Shown here piece after piece: positions 53,835-64,000 of a stretch of 64,000 nucleotides of DNA. Within the stretch, counting starts at the first letter, position 1, and the number at the start of each line of letters is the position of its first letter. The notes under the pieces were generated by a model, which worked only from the letters and a program-made list of their open reading frames with translations, ran no database searches and was not told the origin of the DNA. A program made the position numbers and the translations under genes. Where the stretch lies: positions 6,624,909 through 6,688,908 of the forward strand of contig CM077823.1 in NCBI GenBank assembly GCA_039720395.1, read 5' to 3'. This DNA is from Liquidambar formosana. Its lineage: Eukaryota > Streptophyta > Magnoliopsida > Saxifragales > Altingiaceae.

Positions 53835-55659
53835 TCTATACTACTTATAAAAGCATAGATACTAGAAAAACTTTTGATTGACCAAAATACCCTTACTAAA
53901 AATCTTAATGACACTACTACCCTCTTGTAATATAGAATACAAAAGTATCATAAAGAAGGTAATAATTTTATTCTCATTCAATGTCCAAATCTGAATATAC
54001 CTCATAATTATAATTATTCATTCCTCCTCCATCTCTATATTGCACAAACAATATCTCTCATTTTGCTTTTCTATGGACTAAACATTCTTCCCTAAAAGAT
54101 ATCAATATTAAATATACATCTTTCTTTTTTTAATATTCTATATTTTATACCCAGATTCTTAGTAGATCATGAAATTCTGGTTTTACTAAGCCGGTAATAT
54201 CTAGAAGGGGGGTTGAATAGGTATTTTAAAACTTTTTACTTAATTTTAATTCAATCAATTCAAACCCTAAAAACAAGCATTCAATCACACATCAAACAAA
54301 TCATAAAGCAGCAAAAAATTGCGCAAGTGAATTTTTACGTGGAAAACCCTAGTAGGGAAAAATCACGGGACCTCATCCAGATAAAGCAAACCCACTATGA
54401 GAGAAAACCAAGTACAAGACTCAAACCTCAACGACTCATAGACACATGAATTCGAACCAAATTCGACATCTTGACTCTCATGAGATCAATCTTCGTGTCC
54501 TCATGGCTTCATAAGCATCCGACCACTTCTCACAGTGAATCTTCAAACCACAAACTCGCAAGCTTGATCTTCGTTGCAACCGCTCTGGTAAACTCCCCCC
54601 ACACCCACTCAAGGATGTGGTTTGTGTGAACTCTAGATCAATAGAATGAAAACCTAGGTATACGCAAGTCTAGAAGGAAACAATATATTCAATCAAAACC
54701 TAATGGGGGAGGTTTCATTAGGTTTTCTCAATGAAGAAAAACCCTATATATATCTTCTAAGACACCCCAACAAAAAGGAATCTAACTGGGTTCAAAATAG
54801 GAGGGTTATAAATAAGTTGAAAAACAAAATTTGGGGGTGATAGTAGCTAATCAGCAAAAGGAAAATAGTATTGATCGATAGGGGGGGTCACAAAATCCAC
54901 CAGGCATTTCCAGGGCCACCACCGATCAATCCGGGGGTATAACCCGATCAATCCGTATGTGTACAGAATAGCCAAAAAAGCTTCTGTACCTCCTCAAAAT
55001 CAATCTTAGGCTATATTACCACAAAATTGAGTCTTAAATCGTCTAACCACCTAGAGTATGGGGCATCTAAGTCATTTACCTTCCTAATGAATGAGTGTGA
55101 GCCATGTAGCATCAAGAACTTGATCTTTGATGCACCTTTGCAGCTTCACATTGACTTCAGCATCAACAAGACTCAACAAGACAACTTTGGCATGGAATTT
55201 GCCAACATAAAACTCATGGACTTTATAGCTCACTAATACATGCAAACATATCTCTATTTTGCTTAGTTTAAATTTGTTTGATGTAAATATCCCTACTCTT
55301 AGTGATATCTCCATTTTTTTTTCCTTCTTGGGCTTATACTTTGGAATTAATTGAATTTTTAATTTTGCAAAAATATATTAAGCATTCCAAAAGCAAATCA
55401 GCAAGATCTTATTGCTAGAATTATATTTTTTGGATTTGATATAAAAAATTAAATAAATAAATAAAGAAAATAATTAATATAAATAATAAGTTATTCAACA
55501 TTCTAAAGTTTGCTTCGCAAAGGTGTATAGGATTTTAGGCTCCTGTAAGTTGGAATTCAAATAGAATTATCATATCTTTAAAAAACCATAACATGTTTAC
55601 AAACTTTAAAAAGATTAAACCATCTTATTGTTAGTAAAAAATTCACGTGCAATAACTAG
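53835..55659 (+). mobile_element. Possible Helitron
   Basis: The left end tctatactacttataaaag after a host A resembles plant Helitron 5' ends. The right candidate is ctag followed by T at 55656-55660, preceded by a degraded half-hairpin (cacgtgcaat). No helicase/Rep gene is present. Left end moderately supported, right end weak. Confidence -1.
54190..55240 (+). repeat. Unclassified repeat-like segment
   Basis: Begins with tctagaaggggggttgaatag and contains cgtggaaaaccctagtaggg, motifs I associate with dispersed plant repeats. Short ORFs (54213-54449, 55027-55236) look non-coding. Confidence -1.
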
Positions 55660-56090
55660 TCTCCCTAAATGTCTTATAAAGAAGAAAGCATTTCAATCAA
55701 CAGGGTCATCAAACTAGAGCTGTACATATAATATTTTTTCATACATATTTTATTTAATTTGACTTCATATTACCACTGCAGTCCAAGTGAGTATATAAAT
55801 ACACTGATCATCACAGTAAGAACAATTATAGATGGAAATAACTATAACTTGTGTCCAACGAACATTATATGGCAAACAGATTTGCACTTATCCAAGAGCT
55901 GCAACAATTAGAATTACAAAGCCCGTATCAAAATGTAGAAAATATTTTCCTTCACTTAACCATTATGTTGTCTATTTGCTCCAATAATAATTGGTGCACC
56001 ATTTTTCCATTCATTACTTTTGCTTGACTTTAAATTTTTCTGTACATGCTTAGCCTGGAGTATACGAGCTTCCCATTTATTTTTTATTTA
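55660..56090. other. AT-rich stretch
   Basis: No feature recognised between the Helitron candidate and the LINE at 56090. Confidence -1.
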
Positions 56091-56279
56091 TTTATAAAAG
56101 CTCTAAATTGAGTGGCAAATCAAGCCATTTCTCCCAAAGGAAAGCTATTTTCGAGATTAAATTTCAACCCAGAGACCGCTTCTAAGCACAGAAGAATACA
56201 TCTCTAATATCTCAATTGCTCCCTTTGTGGGTCGCAAAAAACTATGGTATCATCCGTATACAACAAATAAGAGACACTA

Positions 56280-56712
56280 TGATGCAGCACACACACACAC
56301 TCAGTCTTGTTGAGCACAATAACAGAGAAGAGATAAAGAATAGAGAATAGAGAGAAGATAGGATGAAGAAGAAGAAGAAGAAGGGGGGAAGAACCCTAGG
56401 CTTCGCACCTAAGGCTTTATTTGGAAACAGCACCAAACACTAAGGAAAAACACCATTTTCAATTCATCATAAGCTGATTTTCTTAAAGAGTTGTGGAGCC
56501 TTTATATAGGACTCCACTTACAACAAAAGTGATAAAAACTTGGGCCTCAAGTCTAGAAAATATAGCAAAAACTTAACCCCTAAGACTAAGAATTCAAATG
56601 CAACAATTCATTATTCTAAAATAAACGAAGTAACTATGGTAAACACTTGGTCTTCAAATTAATAGGCCAAGCTGGGTAACCTTGTAGTAGAATGTGCTTA
56701 ATGTCCCCATCA
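56280..56712 (-). repeat. 3' LTR of element E
   Basis: 433 bp. Several substitutions and short indels separate it from the other LTR, including a GAA run (gaagaagaagaag) that is shorter in the 5' LTR. Confidence -1.
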
Positions 56713-56806
56713 ACTCTCCCGGAGTGGGAAAAACTCGACCTCCAGTTTGAGGTTGGAGTGAGATATTCAATGCAGCCTTCCTAGTGAAACAACTACTTAG
56801 AGTAAA

Positions 56807-57133
56807 TCAGCCAGTCAGCCACTTCAAAAACTGGTGAAGAATAGCAGCTTCAAAGTGTGCAATATGGCAAAGCTGGGAAATGGCCGTTAACAGGTTAAAG
56901 AGTTGTAGCAGATATGGATCACGGAACAACTCAAAGTTATCAACACCGATAAAATCGATCTTCTCTATTTCAAGCAAAGAGTCCGGGGAAGTAACCGAGT
57001 TCATAGTAGGAGTAGCTTTTGGAGGATAAGCCACTTCAATCACAGCCTCCAGAGCTACCGAAATTGCCGTATCTGAGGATGTCCCTTCCAACTTGCTCGT
57101 ATCAATCACATGTGTGTTCATTTTGGCTCCCAA
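56807..57133 (-). pseudogene. Unidentified ORF inside element E
   Basis: 108 codons, directly downstream of the PDS5-like part. Not recognised. It could be a further captured piece or a chance ORF. Confidence -1.
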
Positions 57134-57134
57134 G

Positions 57135-57900
57135 CGAGATCGATAAATAGGCGATGTACCATCTCAATAGAAGCTTGTTGTTTAGCAACACCAACTATTT
57201 CTTCACAAATAGAAGCAATGATTGGAGCATAATCATCTAAAACAAAGCCCAAGGATTTCACTACTTCCATAAGATAGGGCTTCAATTTATCAGCACAATT
57301 CGTGAGGACATTTTCACCTAATTACCAAGATAAAGATCCAACATTCCAGTTCTCATTTCTTACACTATCCAAGAGAAGACACAGAAGCTCCCTTGATATG
57401 TCATCACTTTCTTTTAAAACCATGATCAAGATTGCTTCCATGTTGGCAAATAGAGCATCGGGACAATGGATGTGAGCGAAAAATGCTGGAACATCTCAAT
57501 AAGTAACACATCGCACTCAAAGTCCAACATCTCTAACATAACTGGGTCTGCACAACATTCTCAAGAATGGAAAGAGATTTAAAATAACAACTATTCTCGG
57601 GAGACAATGCACCAAATGTTGCGACTATGAGTTGAAAAACCTCCCTTAGTTGCTCATCACTAGAAGGAGGAATTAGTGCAGTTATTCTCAAAATCTCGCA
57701 AATGCACGATGCAACTGAAACTCTCAGCGTTGGTATTCAATGCTTCAAAAGCTCATGAGCTATTAGTGCATCCACTGAAGGTCGAAGTGCATCTTGCATT
57801 GATTGAGATGGGACTTGTGCTACTTTTGATAAGTTATAAGCAAGTCCATCAAGTAAATGGAGAAGCTCACCAACAGAATATATAGGAAATATAGCCTTTT
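57135..57900 (-). pseudogene. PDS5-like (sister-chromatid cohesion) fragment, intron-less
   Basis: Minus-strand blocks in order: SVGELLHLLDGLAYNLSKV, SMQDALRPSVDALIAHELLK, SVASCICEILRITA, REVFQLIVATFGALS, LDFECDVLLIEMFQHF, MEAILIMVLKESDDISREL, CADKLKPYLMEVVKSLG and IASICEE. These follow the N-terminal HEAT-repeat part of plant PDS5 proteins, which help regulate cohesin. No introns interrupt about 250 codons, while stops and frameshifts do (for example after HELLKH and near 57550 and 57320). It lies inside LTR element E, so it is probably a captured transcript fragment (inference). Confidence -1.
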
Positions 57901-59392
57901 TCCCATATCTATAAGACGCTTTTTGAGCCATCATTCTGAAGAAATCATCATCGTTTTCTTTTTTCCACTTTTTTTTTCCTTTTTTTTTGAGCTTTTTTTT
58001 TTCTTTTTTTCCAACCAAGCACAATTGAACTAATTGATGCAATTTTAAATAAACAATTTAAATCAACTAGAGGATAGTAATATAGTATCCTGGATTAGAA
58101 TAACCTAGTTCGAGTTGAGGATAATGTTGTCCATGATTTTGACCGAGATAGAATAGCCTATACTCGGTTGGAATATCCTGAGTTGAATTGAGGATACTCT
58201 ATCCGCGAATTAATTTCAACTAGAATGGCATGACCCCAATTAGAACAACCTAAATTGAAGCTTAAGTATAACTCTGTCCGCGATTCAATCCACAGCAAGA
58301 ATACTTTGTGTTTTTCACCAAACAATCCTGGTCCCCTCTTATCTTTAAACCTCGAAGAGGCAAAAGACTGTTTATTCTTTTATTCTTTTCTTTTTTTCAA
58401 TGCCTCTCGATACGATGGAGGGGAAGAGACGGTGGGGTCTAGATGGCAGAACCTGATGGTGGGAGCTTGACGATGGATAACCGGCGTTAACAATGGTCGA
58501 TGATGGTTTGAAGGCCCTGATGATAGTTGATGCGATGGAAGCTCGATGGTAGTTCAACTCACGCTTGCGACTCGTGGTGAAGACAATTCTGGCTAGTCAA
58601 TGATGATGCTTGACAGCGGTGAGAAGTCGACAGTGGTTGTTCGACTTAGATCTTCACAGTGGCAAAGTAATGAGTCACGAAACATGCTACCTGATAAGAT
58701 GATCTCTCGGGTATGCGATAATGTTCGTCGGTGACAAGGGGTTGATCGACGGTAGAGAAAAATCAACAGGCTATTGTTGTGGGTCAATGGTACTGGCAGC
58801 TTACATTGTGAATTAGTGTGACGGTGGCTTAGCTTCACAGAGTACAACGGTACTATATAGGTTTTGGCAACTAGGGTTGGGGATTGTTGGGGCACAACGA
58901 TGGGTTAAACTAGTGAAGGTGTTGGTAGATGGTTTGAAGGTTGAGAATGGAGAGTTTTGATGTAGACGAAGGAGCAATTGGAGTATTATGGAGGGTTGGG
59001 GTTGTGCGACCCCCTTTTATTTTAATTTTTTTATTGGGCTGATATGGGTTATGGACTAATGGGTTTGGGGTCTGTGTACAAGGAATTTTGGGTGAGGTTG
59101 GGATTTTTGTATGAGGGATTTTGGGTGGGTGATGTTTGAGGGTCCTTGATGATCAAAGGCAATAAGGGTTGTGAATAGGTGATGGGTCATGGAAGTCGTT
59201 AGGGTTAAGGGGTTGTGGTTGGCTGGTTGAGTGCTACTGGTGCGAATTGCAAAGGGTTTGATGTGGTATATAGGATGAGGGTTGACTGCCTATTGACTAG
59301 TATGACTGTGTTGCTGAGGATTAATTTCTCGAAGGTACGATCAAATGCTTTGCGGAGACACGAGGAATCGAAGTTTGCTCTGATACCAAATC
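57901..59392 (-). other. Leader region of element E
   Basis: Lies between the 5' LTR/PBS and the PDS5-like part. It is rich in gatggt/tcgatgg-type motifs, like the leaders of the copia elements. No gag or pol recognised. Confidence -1.
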
Positions 59393-59819
59393 TGATGCAG
59401 TAGACACACGCTTAGTGTTGTTGAGCACAATAACAAAGAAGAGATAAAGAATAGAGAAGAGAGAGAAGATAGGAAGAAGAAGAAGGGGGAAGAACCCTAG
59501 GCTTCGCACCAAAGGCTTTGTTTAGAATTAGCAACAAACACTAAGAAAAAACACCATTTTCAATTCATCATAAACTGATTTTCTTAAAGAGTTGTGGAGC
59601 CTTTATATAGGACTCCACTTACATCAAAAGTGATAAAAACTTGGGCCTCAAGTGTAGCAAATATAGCAAAAACTTAACCCCTATGTCTAAGAATTCAAAT
59701 ACAACAATTTATTATTCTAAAATAAACTAAGTAATTATGGTAAACTCTTGGTCTTCAAATTAATAGGCCAAGTTGGGCCACCCTGTAGTAGACTGTGCTT
59801 GTGCTTGATGTCCCCATCA
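59393..59819 (-). repeat. 5' LTR of element E
   Basis: 427 bp; primer-binding site immediately left of it on the plus strand. Confidence -1.
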
Positions 59820-61569
59820 CACTGCCTGCTCCCTACCCTCTTCCTACAATCTCAAAACCCTTAATGAAACCAATCTCCTATGCTCTCCTCATCAATTTCC
59901 TAAAAACCTCCATTACAATAATAAAAAGGAAGGGAAGGAGGGGATCCCCATGTCTCAAATCTCTAGAGCTCCTGAACAAATCATGAGAGCTTCCATTCAC
60001 CAGCATAAAGAATGAAGTAGAAGAGATACATCCTTCAATCCATTTCTTCCACATCCTCTCAAGGACATAAAGCAAGAATTTCTGGTAGACAAGATCGTAA
60101 GCCCTCTCAATATCTAACTTGCATATCAAACTTGGTTAACCACTGCACAGAAAAGAATCTATACACTCATTGGCAATCGTCCAATCGAAGAAGCATCTAG
60201 TATCTATCTACTACCAGCGAAAGCATTTTGCCACTGCCCCACTACCTTCCCCACCACCCATTTCAGCCTATCTGCCCTGACTTTCGTAATACTCTTATAC
60301 ACACTGCCGATCAAACTTTTAGGTCTGAAGTCTTTTATATTCAAAGCATTCTCCTCCTTCAAAATAAGAGTCACAAACGTATCATTTAGACTTCTCTCAA
60401 AGAAGCAAGAAGAATGCACATCATCCATCATCCTCATCACATCCTCTCCAACACTTCTTAACAAAATGCAAAGGTAAAACCAATTCGAACTAGGGCCTTT
60501 TCTCCAATGAGACTCTTTATCGCTCCTAATATCTCCTCATCCCACCGCTTCTCCAACCAAGTAGTGTCATCCCCAAAAATAGATCCTCACTTCCACCCTA
60601 CTAGACACCTTCGTATTCAACTGATGAGATTTTTCTTCAGCTCTTTAAGTTTTCTAGCAACCAGCTGGGAGAACTCGACACCATAAGCAAGTTCCACCAT
60701 CCCCCTACCAACTCCTCAAACCCATTAACCTTAAGCCACATATTTTTAAAACGGAAAGGGGTTAACCTATGACAAAAACCCTCAAAATCCCATAGAATCG
60801 GAGCGTGGTATGAGTAAGGACAGGGAAGAATGGATTATAAAGCCCTCAGAAAACATTTCGTCCTCCCAATCTACAGTGAAGAGAAACCTATCCAGTTTAG
60901 AAAAAGAAGGTGGGCTTTGCATGTTGGTCCAGGTGAAATCATCGCCAACTAAGCGAAGGGTCAATAAAATCACAGCTACACATAAAATCAGAGAAATCCT
61001 CCATATCAGAGGACAAAGAAATCCACTCCATCCTCTCCCTCAGGAACCTAACCACATTAAAATCACCCGCCACACATCAAGGAACCTGCCACTCTATCCT
61101 GACCAACTCCAGCTCATCCCAAAATACCCTCTTGTCCAAAGCAAGGTTGGGTCCAAAGCGAAAACGGAACGAAATAGAAAATCTCCACCATCTCTTAAGA
61201 AATCATTTTCACTACACCCACTATCGATAATTAAATTACAACTTTCCACCAGCTGTGCAACAAGTTTTAGAAGAATTATTCACAACCAATCATCAAGGAA
61301 TGACACTTATGGAGAAATCCTTGAGTGCAAAACAATTATTGTCACACCCATTATGCCCCCTTCCAGGTTCTCTTCCTTGTGCCATCATTGTCAAAAGCCT
61401 AAGCCAGCAATTGGCCTTCTTTTGGGTACAGAATAAACCATGGCTGGATTCAAATTTCCTTTTGTTAGTGGTTGCTCTTGGCTTGTTGTACCTTGTACGG
61501 CCCTGATTAGTACCAATTGCTCAACTTGTTGATGTCAATCCACCTGGATTGTAGTACAACTTCCTCTAT

Positions 61570-62170
61570 GTGCTACAATTTAATTGAGTTTCAACCTTCG
61601 AAGCTCGTTGGCAAGCATCCTTCACATTATACAGGCTATGAAGGCTAACTTTGTCTTGAATTGGCAACCTCAAACCACTAACATACCTACTAACTCCCAA
61701 GCTGTTCAGTCTTCGACTTAGCACCTTGAAGTAGTAGCTAATTAAACTCCTTTGTGTAGTCCTTCACACTCTTTCCATACTGCCTTAAATTCCTCCGATA
61801 AAGAAATTGCTTGTAGTCCAGTGGAAGAAATTGCAACCACAACTTCTCCTTCACTCTCCTTGAAGAGCTAACCTTTCGTTTTCAATTTCTCTGTCCCTTT
61901 GGTATCTTTTCCACCAATCCAACACTGTCCCTCGCATCTTGCCAGCAGCTAACTTCACTTTTCTTTCATTCTACTCCTTCCAAACAAAATAATTTTCAAC
62001 ACTATCCAAGCAAAATCCAGAAATTCTTCTGGCTCCAAATCACCATTAAACTCACTAATACGAGTTTGAAAAACATGCTTGCCATGTGTACAACTTGCAG
62101 GCATATCAAACAAAAAGAATATATATATATATATAGGCAAGACCAGGTAAGGAACTTGATCTAATACCAC
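61570..62170 (-). pseudogene. Ty3/gypsy gag remnant
   Basis: Minus-strand blocks ISEFNGDLEPEEFLDFAW, DWWKRYQ, KLWLQFLPLDYKQFLYR, LRQYGKSVKDYTKEF and GLRLPIQDKVSLHSLYNV match the gag domain of plant gypsy elements. A frameshift lies near 61860. Upstream, tggtattagatcaag (plus-strand 62154-62168) resembles a degraded primer-binding site, and an LTR end may start near 62175. Confidence -1.
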
Positions 62171-62464
62171 TCAGATGTAAAATGATACAGAAAATAAGAA
62201 TATTTCTAATAATAAAACAAGCGGTAACATGAGGGCAGAAAGAACAGTACATGTACTCAGTACTCCACCAGAACAGTAGTAAAACAGAGCTAACTAGTAG
62301 AAATATTCAATGAAACAGCAGCTAACAGCCCTTTAATCAAATCAGATCAGATTTTCCCAAATATGGAAAAATAACTCATTTCTAGCACTTCCCTTGCAGC
62401 TGTACAACAAGAAAATGGTAGCAGATTCAAACCTCTTGCACGAAACGCAGGTGATAGAGGGTGT

Positions 62465-62590
62465 TAAATTTCCAACTTAAAAGCCTAAGCTTATAAGTGG
62501 AGGAGCCTAAATAGGTATAAGAAGCTACGTTTAACTCAATATTTAATCGATCTGGGACATGGAACTTCCCAACACTCCCCCTCATGTGCA
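62465..62590 (-). repeat. Dispersed LTR-like motif with polypurine tract
   Basis: Minus strand: gcacatgagggggag followed by tgttgggaagttccatg, a copia-style tract/LTR-start junction. The rest resembles 46905-47030. No partner LTR found. Confidence -1.
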
Positions 62591-64000
62591 GGCCTAACAA
62601 GATAGAAATAGGCCCATCACATGGATAATAAAGACGGCCTCACAAATGAAACGGCCCAAAAACGACATGCTCAAATACCATGTTAAAGAGGGGTCGCAAG
62701 ATGCTGCGGGCTAAAAAACTCAAACCCAAGTCTCCCAATGCTTCAAAGATGAAATTTTAGTAGCATAGAACAGCTCTGGCAGCAGAAGCAGTAGCGATAT
62801 GCTAGCCTCTTGCGCCTGACACGCAGTGATACAGGGATTGGAAGGCGCAAGCTGCGCAACAGGGTCGAATCCCTCAAAACCACACATCCAAATTTTCAAC
62901 ACCCTATCTGGATGGAGCACAAGAGCTCAACATGAGAAAATTCTAGCAGAAAAACTCCAAACCTGAACCAAACACAGCCTGCTTTCTCCTTTTTTAAGCT
63001 GACGCTTCCTGGGGAAGCTTTGACTAGGGTCAAACTCTGCACTTATCCCCCCAAAAGACAAAACATATCACATCTAACACCCCAAAACTAATCTCTATTA
63101 CAAAAAGGTTCAAAACAACTCCAGAACCACCCAAAACATTCCAAAAGGTTTCTGAACAGACTCAAAAACCAAAAAATGACGCAATAGTAATTTTTTTTTT
63201 TTTTTTTTTTTTTTGAGCTTCCTAATTTCCATCATAACGTTTAGGAACCTAAGCAACTGTTGCACTAGATGACGGTTGTGTTATTCATTATTATATGTCT
63301 GACATCCAACTCCTGGGGCCATTGTCTTGTTCAATAGTAAAAGTCTAGGGCTACAAAGCACAAAGGTACAGCTTTGAGTCTTGAGAGCGGCCACTTTGCA
63401 TCAAAAAACAAAAGTTAGGACTATATCCAGCTTACCCCTCCCAGGACACCATTTTGAGGGGGATAACATTGTGTAATGAATGGCCATTTTTTCCCCCTTG
63501 AATGGTCTGAAATTCAACTAGCACTTGATGACGGTTGTATTATTATTCATAGTTATATGTTGTCTGAGATTCAAGTACTCAAAAATGAACTTTGAATGCC
63601 AAGAAGATCATATTCAGATTCTTGATTCCATAGGTAGACATCTCCAGCTTACACAAACATTTAAGTTTAAGAAAAGATTATTATAGGTGGAAAATAATCA
63701 TATTGATAGAAAAGATCTCCAAAACCAGCAATTTTTTCATCCATAATCAATATCTGGCAAACTAGTTAAGCCGTTAACCTAAATGCTTGGGAAGTGTCTC
63801 AGTGACAGGAGCACAATTAATTGGTTGACACTCGCATGGAGTGCAAGAAAACTACTAAGCCAATAAAGTGAGCAATACTTTATGTAATCATATGACTTTC
63901 TTTCAATCATATATTTCTAGGTCAATGATCGGATTCATCTTCCGATATCAGAATTAGACTTGAGCTCAATAATTGGGTAAATTAGGAAGGCGATGTATAG
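62591..64000. other. Non-coding sequence at the right edge
   Basis: Contains a poly-T at 63190-63214 and no exon that I could match to the upstream part of the helicase. The block around 63260 recurs at about 63520 (tgcactagatgacggttgtg and gcacttgatgacggttgtat), a short local duplication. Confidence -1.

Larger units (their letters stand above)
56280..59819 (-). mobile_element. Non-autonomous LTR retrotransposon E carrying a PDS5-like fragment
   Basis: LTRs at 56280-56712 (3', 433 bp) and 59393-59819 (5', 427 bp) start tgatgggg and end gcatca in minus orientation. A primer-binding site tggtatcagagc adjoins the 5' LTR (plus-strand gctctgatacca, 59377-59388). A purine-rich ccgggagagt precedes the 3' LTR. 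Target duplications cacta and cactg match at 4 of 5. No gag or pol is recognisable in the 2.7-kb interior. It holds the PDS5-like region at 57135-57900 and an unidentified ORF at 56807-57133. Confidence -1.
56090..61250 (-). pseudogene. L1-type LINE F with endonuclease and RT, split by an LTR element
   Basis: Minus-strand order: endonuclease (CVAGDFNVV at about 61050-61077, DDFTWTNM and KLDRFL at 60880-60940), linker, RT (FERSLNDTFVTLILK, IKDFRPKSLIGS, MICKLDIERAYDLV, SSRDLRHGDPLLPFLFIIV), then beyond the LTR insertion the DDT catalytic block with GLWVEI/LSFGRN-like remnants at 56100-56279. Frameshifts and stops throughout. The target site of the LTR element (cacta/cactg) falls within the RT domain, so the LINE is older. 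Confidence -1.

Noticed and set aside
60810..61436. 208-codon ORF on the plus strand
   Set aside because: It is antisense to the LINE endonuclease, whose motifs are read on the minus strand.
53464..64000. Upstream helicase exons to the right of 53463
   Set aside because: I scanned the minus strand for the segments that precede [10 protein letters not shown] in the family and found none; they should lie beyond the window.

Overview
This window is plant nuclear DNA. It is AT-rich, every gene and element is eukaryotic (GT-AG introns, Ty1/copia, Ty3/gypsy, L1- and RTE-type LINEs, hAT transposons, MITEs, tRNA-derived SINEs), and the one intact gene matches a plant DExH-box RNA helicase. I cannot name the species.

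The backbone is a single host gene on the minus strand. Nine coding exons, all with GT-AG borders and continuous reading phase, lie between 53463 and 2648. Together they give 987 nt (329 codons) of the C-terminal half of a DExH7-like helicase: the HA2/ratchet region followed by the OB-fold region. The first exons lie beyond the right edge. I did not find the last exon, which may lie left of position 1. The exons are tiny compared with introns of about 17.4 kb (3558-20997), 22.7 kb (24030-46719) and 4.4 kb (46790-51238). Almost everything else in the window is transposable-element sequence inside these introns or inside the intron(s) right of 53463.

Region by region. (1) 502-2234: a long-TIR DNA transposon. 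(2) 5085-15960: one 5'-truncated L1-type LINE broken into pieces by a hAT element (5611-7352), a second hAT (7592-9646) that holds a third hAT (7718-9113) that holds a SINE (about 8160-8366), and a complete 5226-bp Ty1/copia element (10039-15264). (3) 18500-20617: a PIF/Harbinger-like element, a dispersed repeat and a long-TIR MITE. (4) 21321-23109: a fold-back hAT derivative. (5) 24340-29565: a younger copia element on the same strand as the helicase gene. (6) 29985-35905: LINE fragments, a Mutator-type MITE with 9-bp target duplication, a Helitron 3' end and a tandem MITE pair. (7) 36070-43314: a TIR element split by a 6065-bp hAT that still carries a recognisable but dead transposase. (8) 47415-51015: an RTE-type LINE split by two hAT elements, one of which contains an L1 fragment with a 23-bp target duplication. 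(9) 56090-61250: an L1-type LINE split by a non-autonomous LTR element (56280-59819) that carries an intron-less fragment resembling the cohesin factor PDS5. (10) 61570-62170: a Ty3/gypsy gag remnant.

No mobile-element coding region in the window is intact. Many of the stops have the form expected from C-to-T or G-to-A change (CAA/CAG/TGG to stop), consistent with methylated DNA decaying. I see no CRISPR, operon, tRNA gene or rRNA gene. The strongest observations are the helicase gene with transposon-swollen introns, the several layers of datable insertion nests, a hAT family whose autonomous-type and fold-back members share one terminus, and the PDS5 fragment inside an LTR element.
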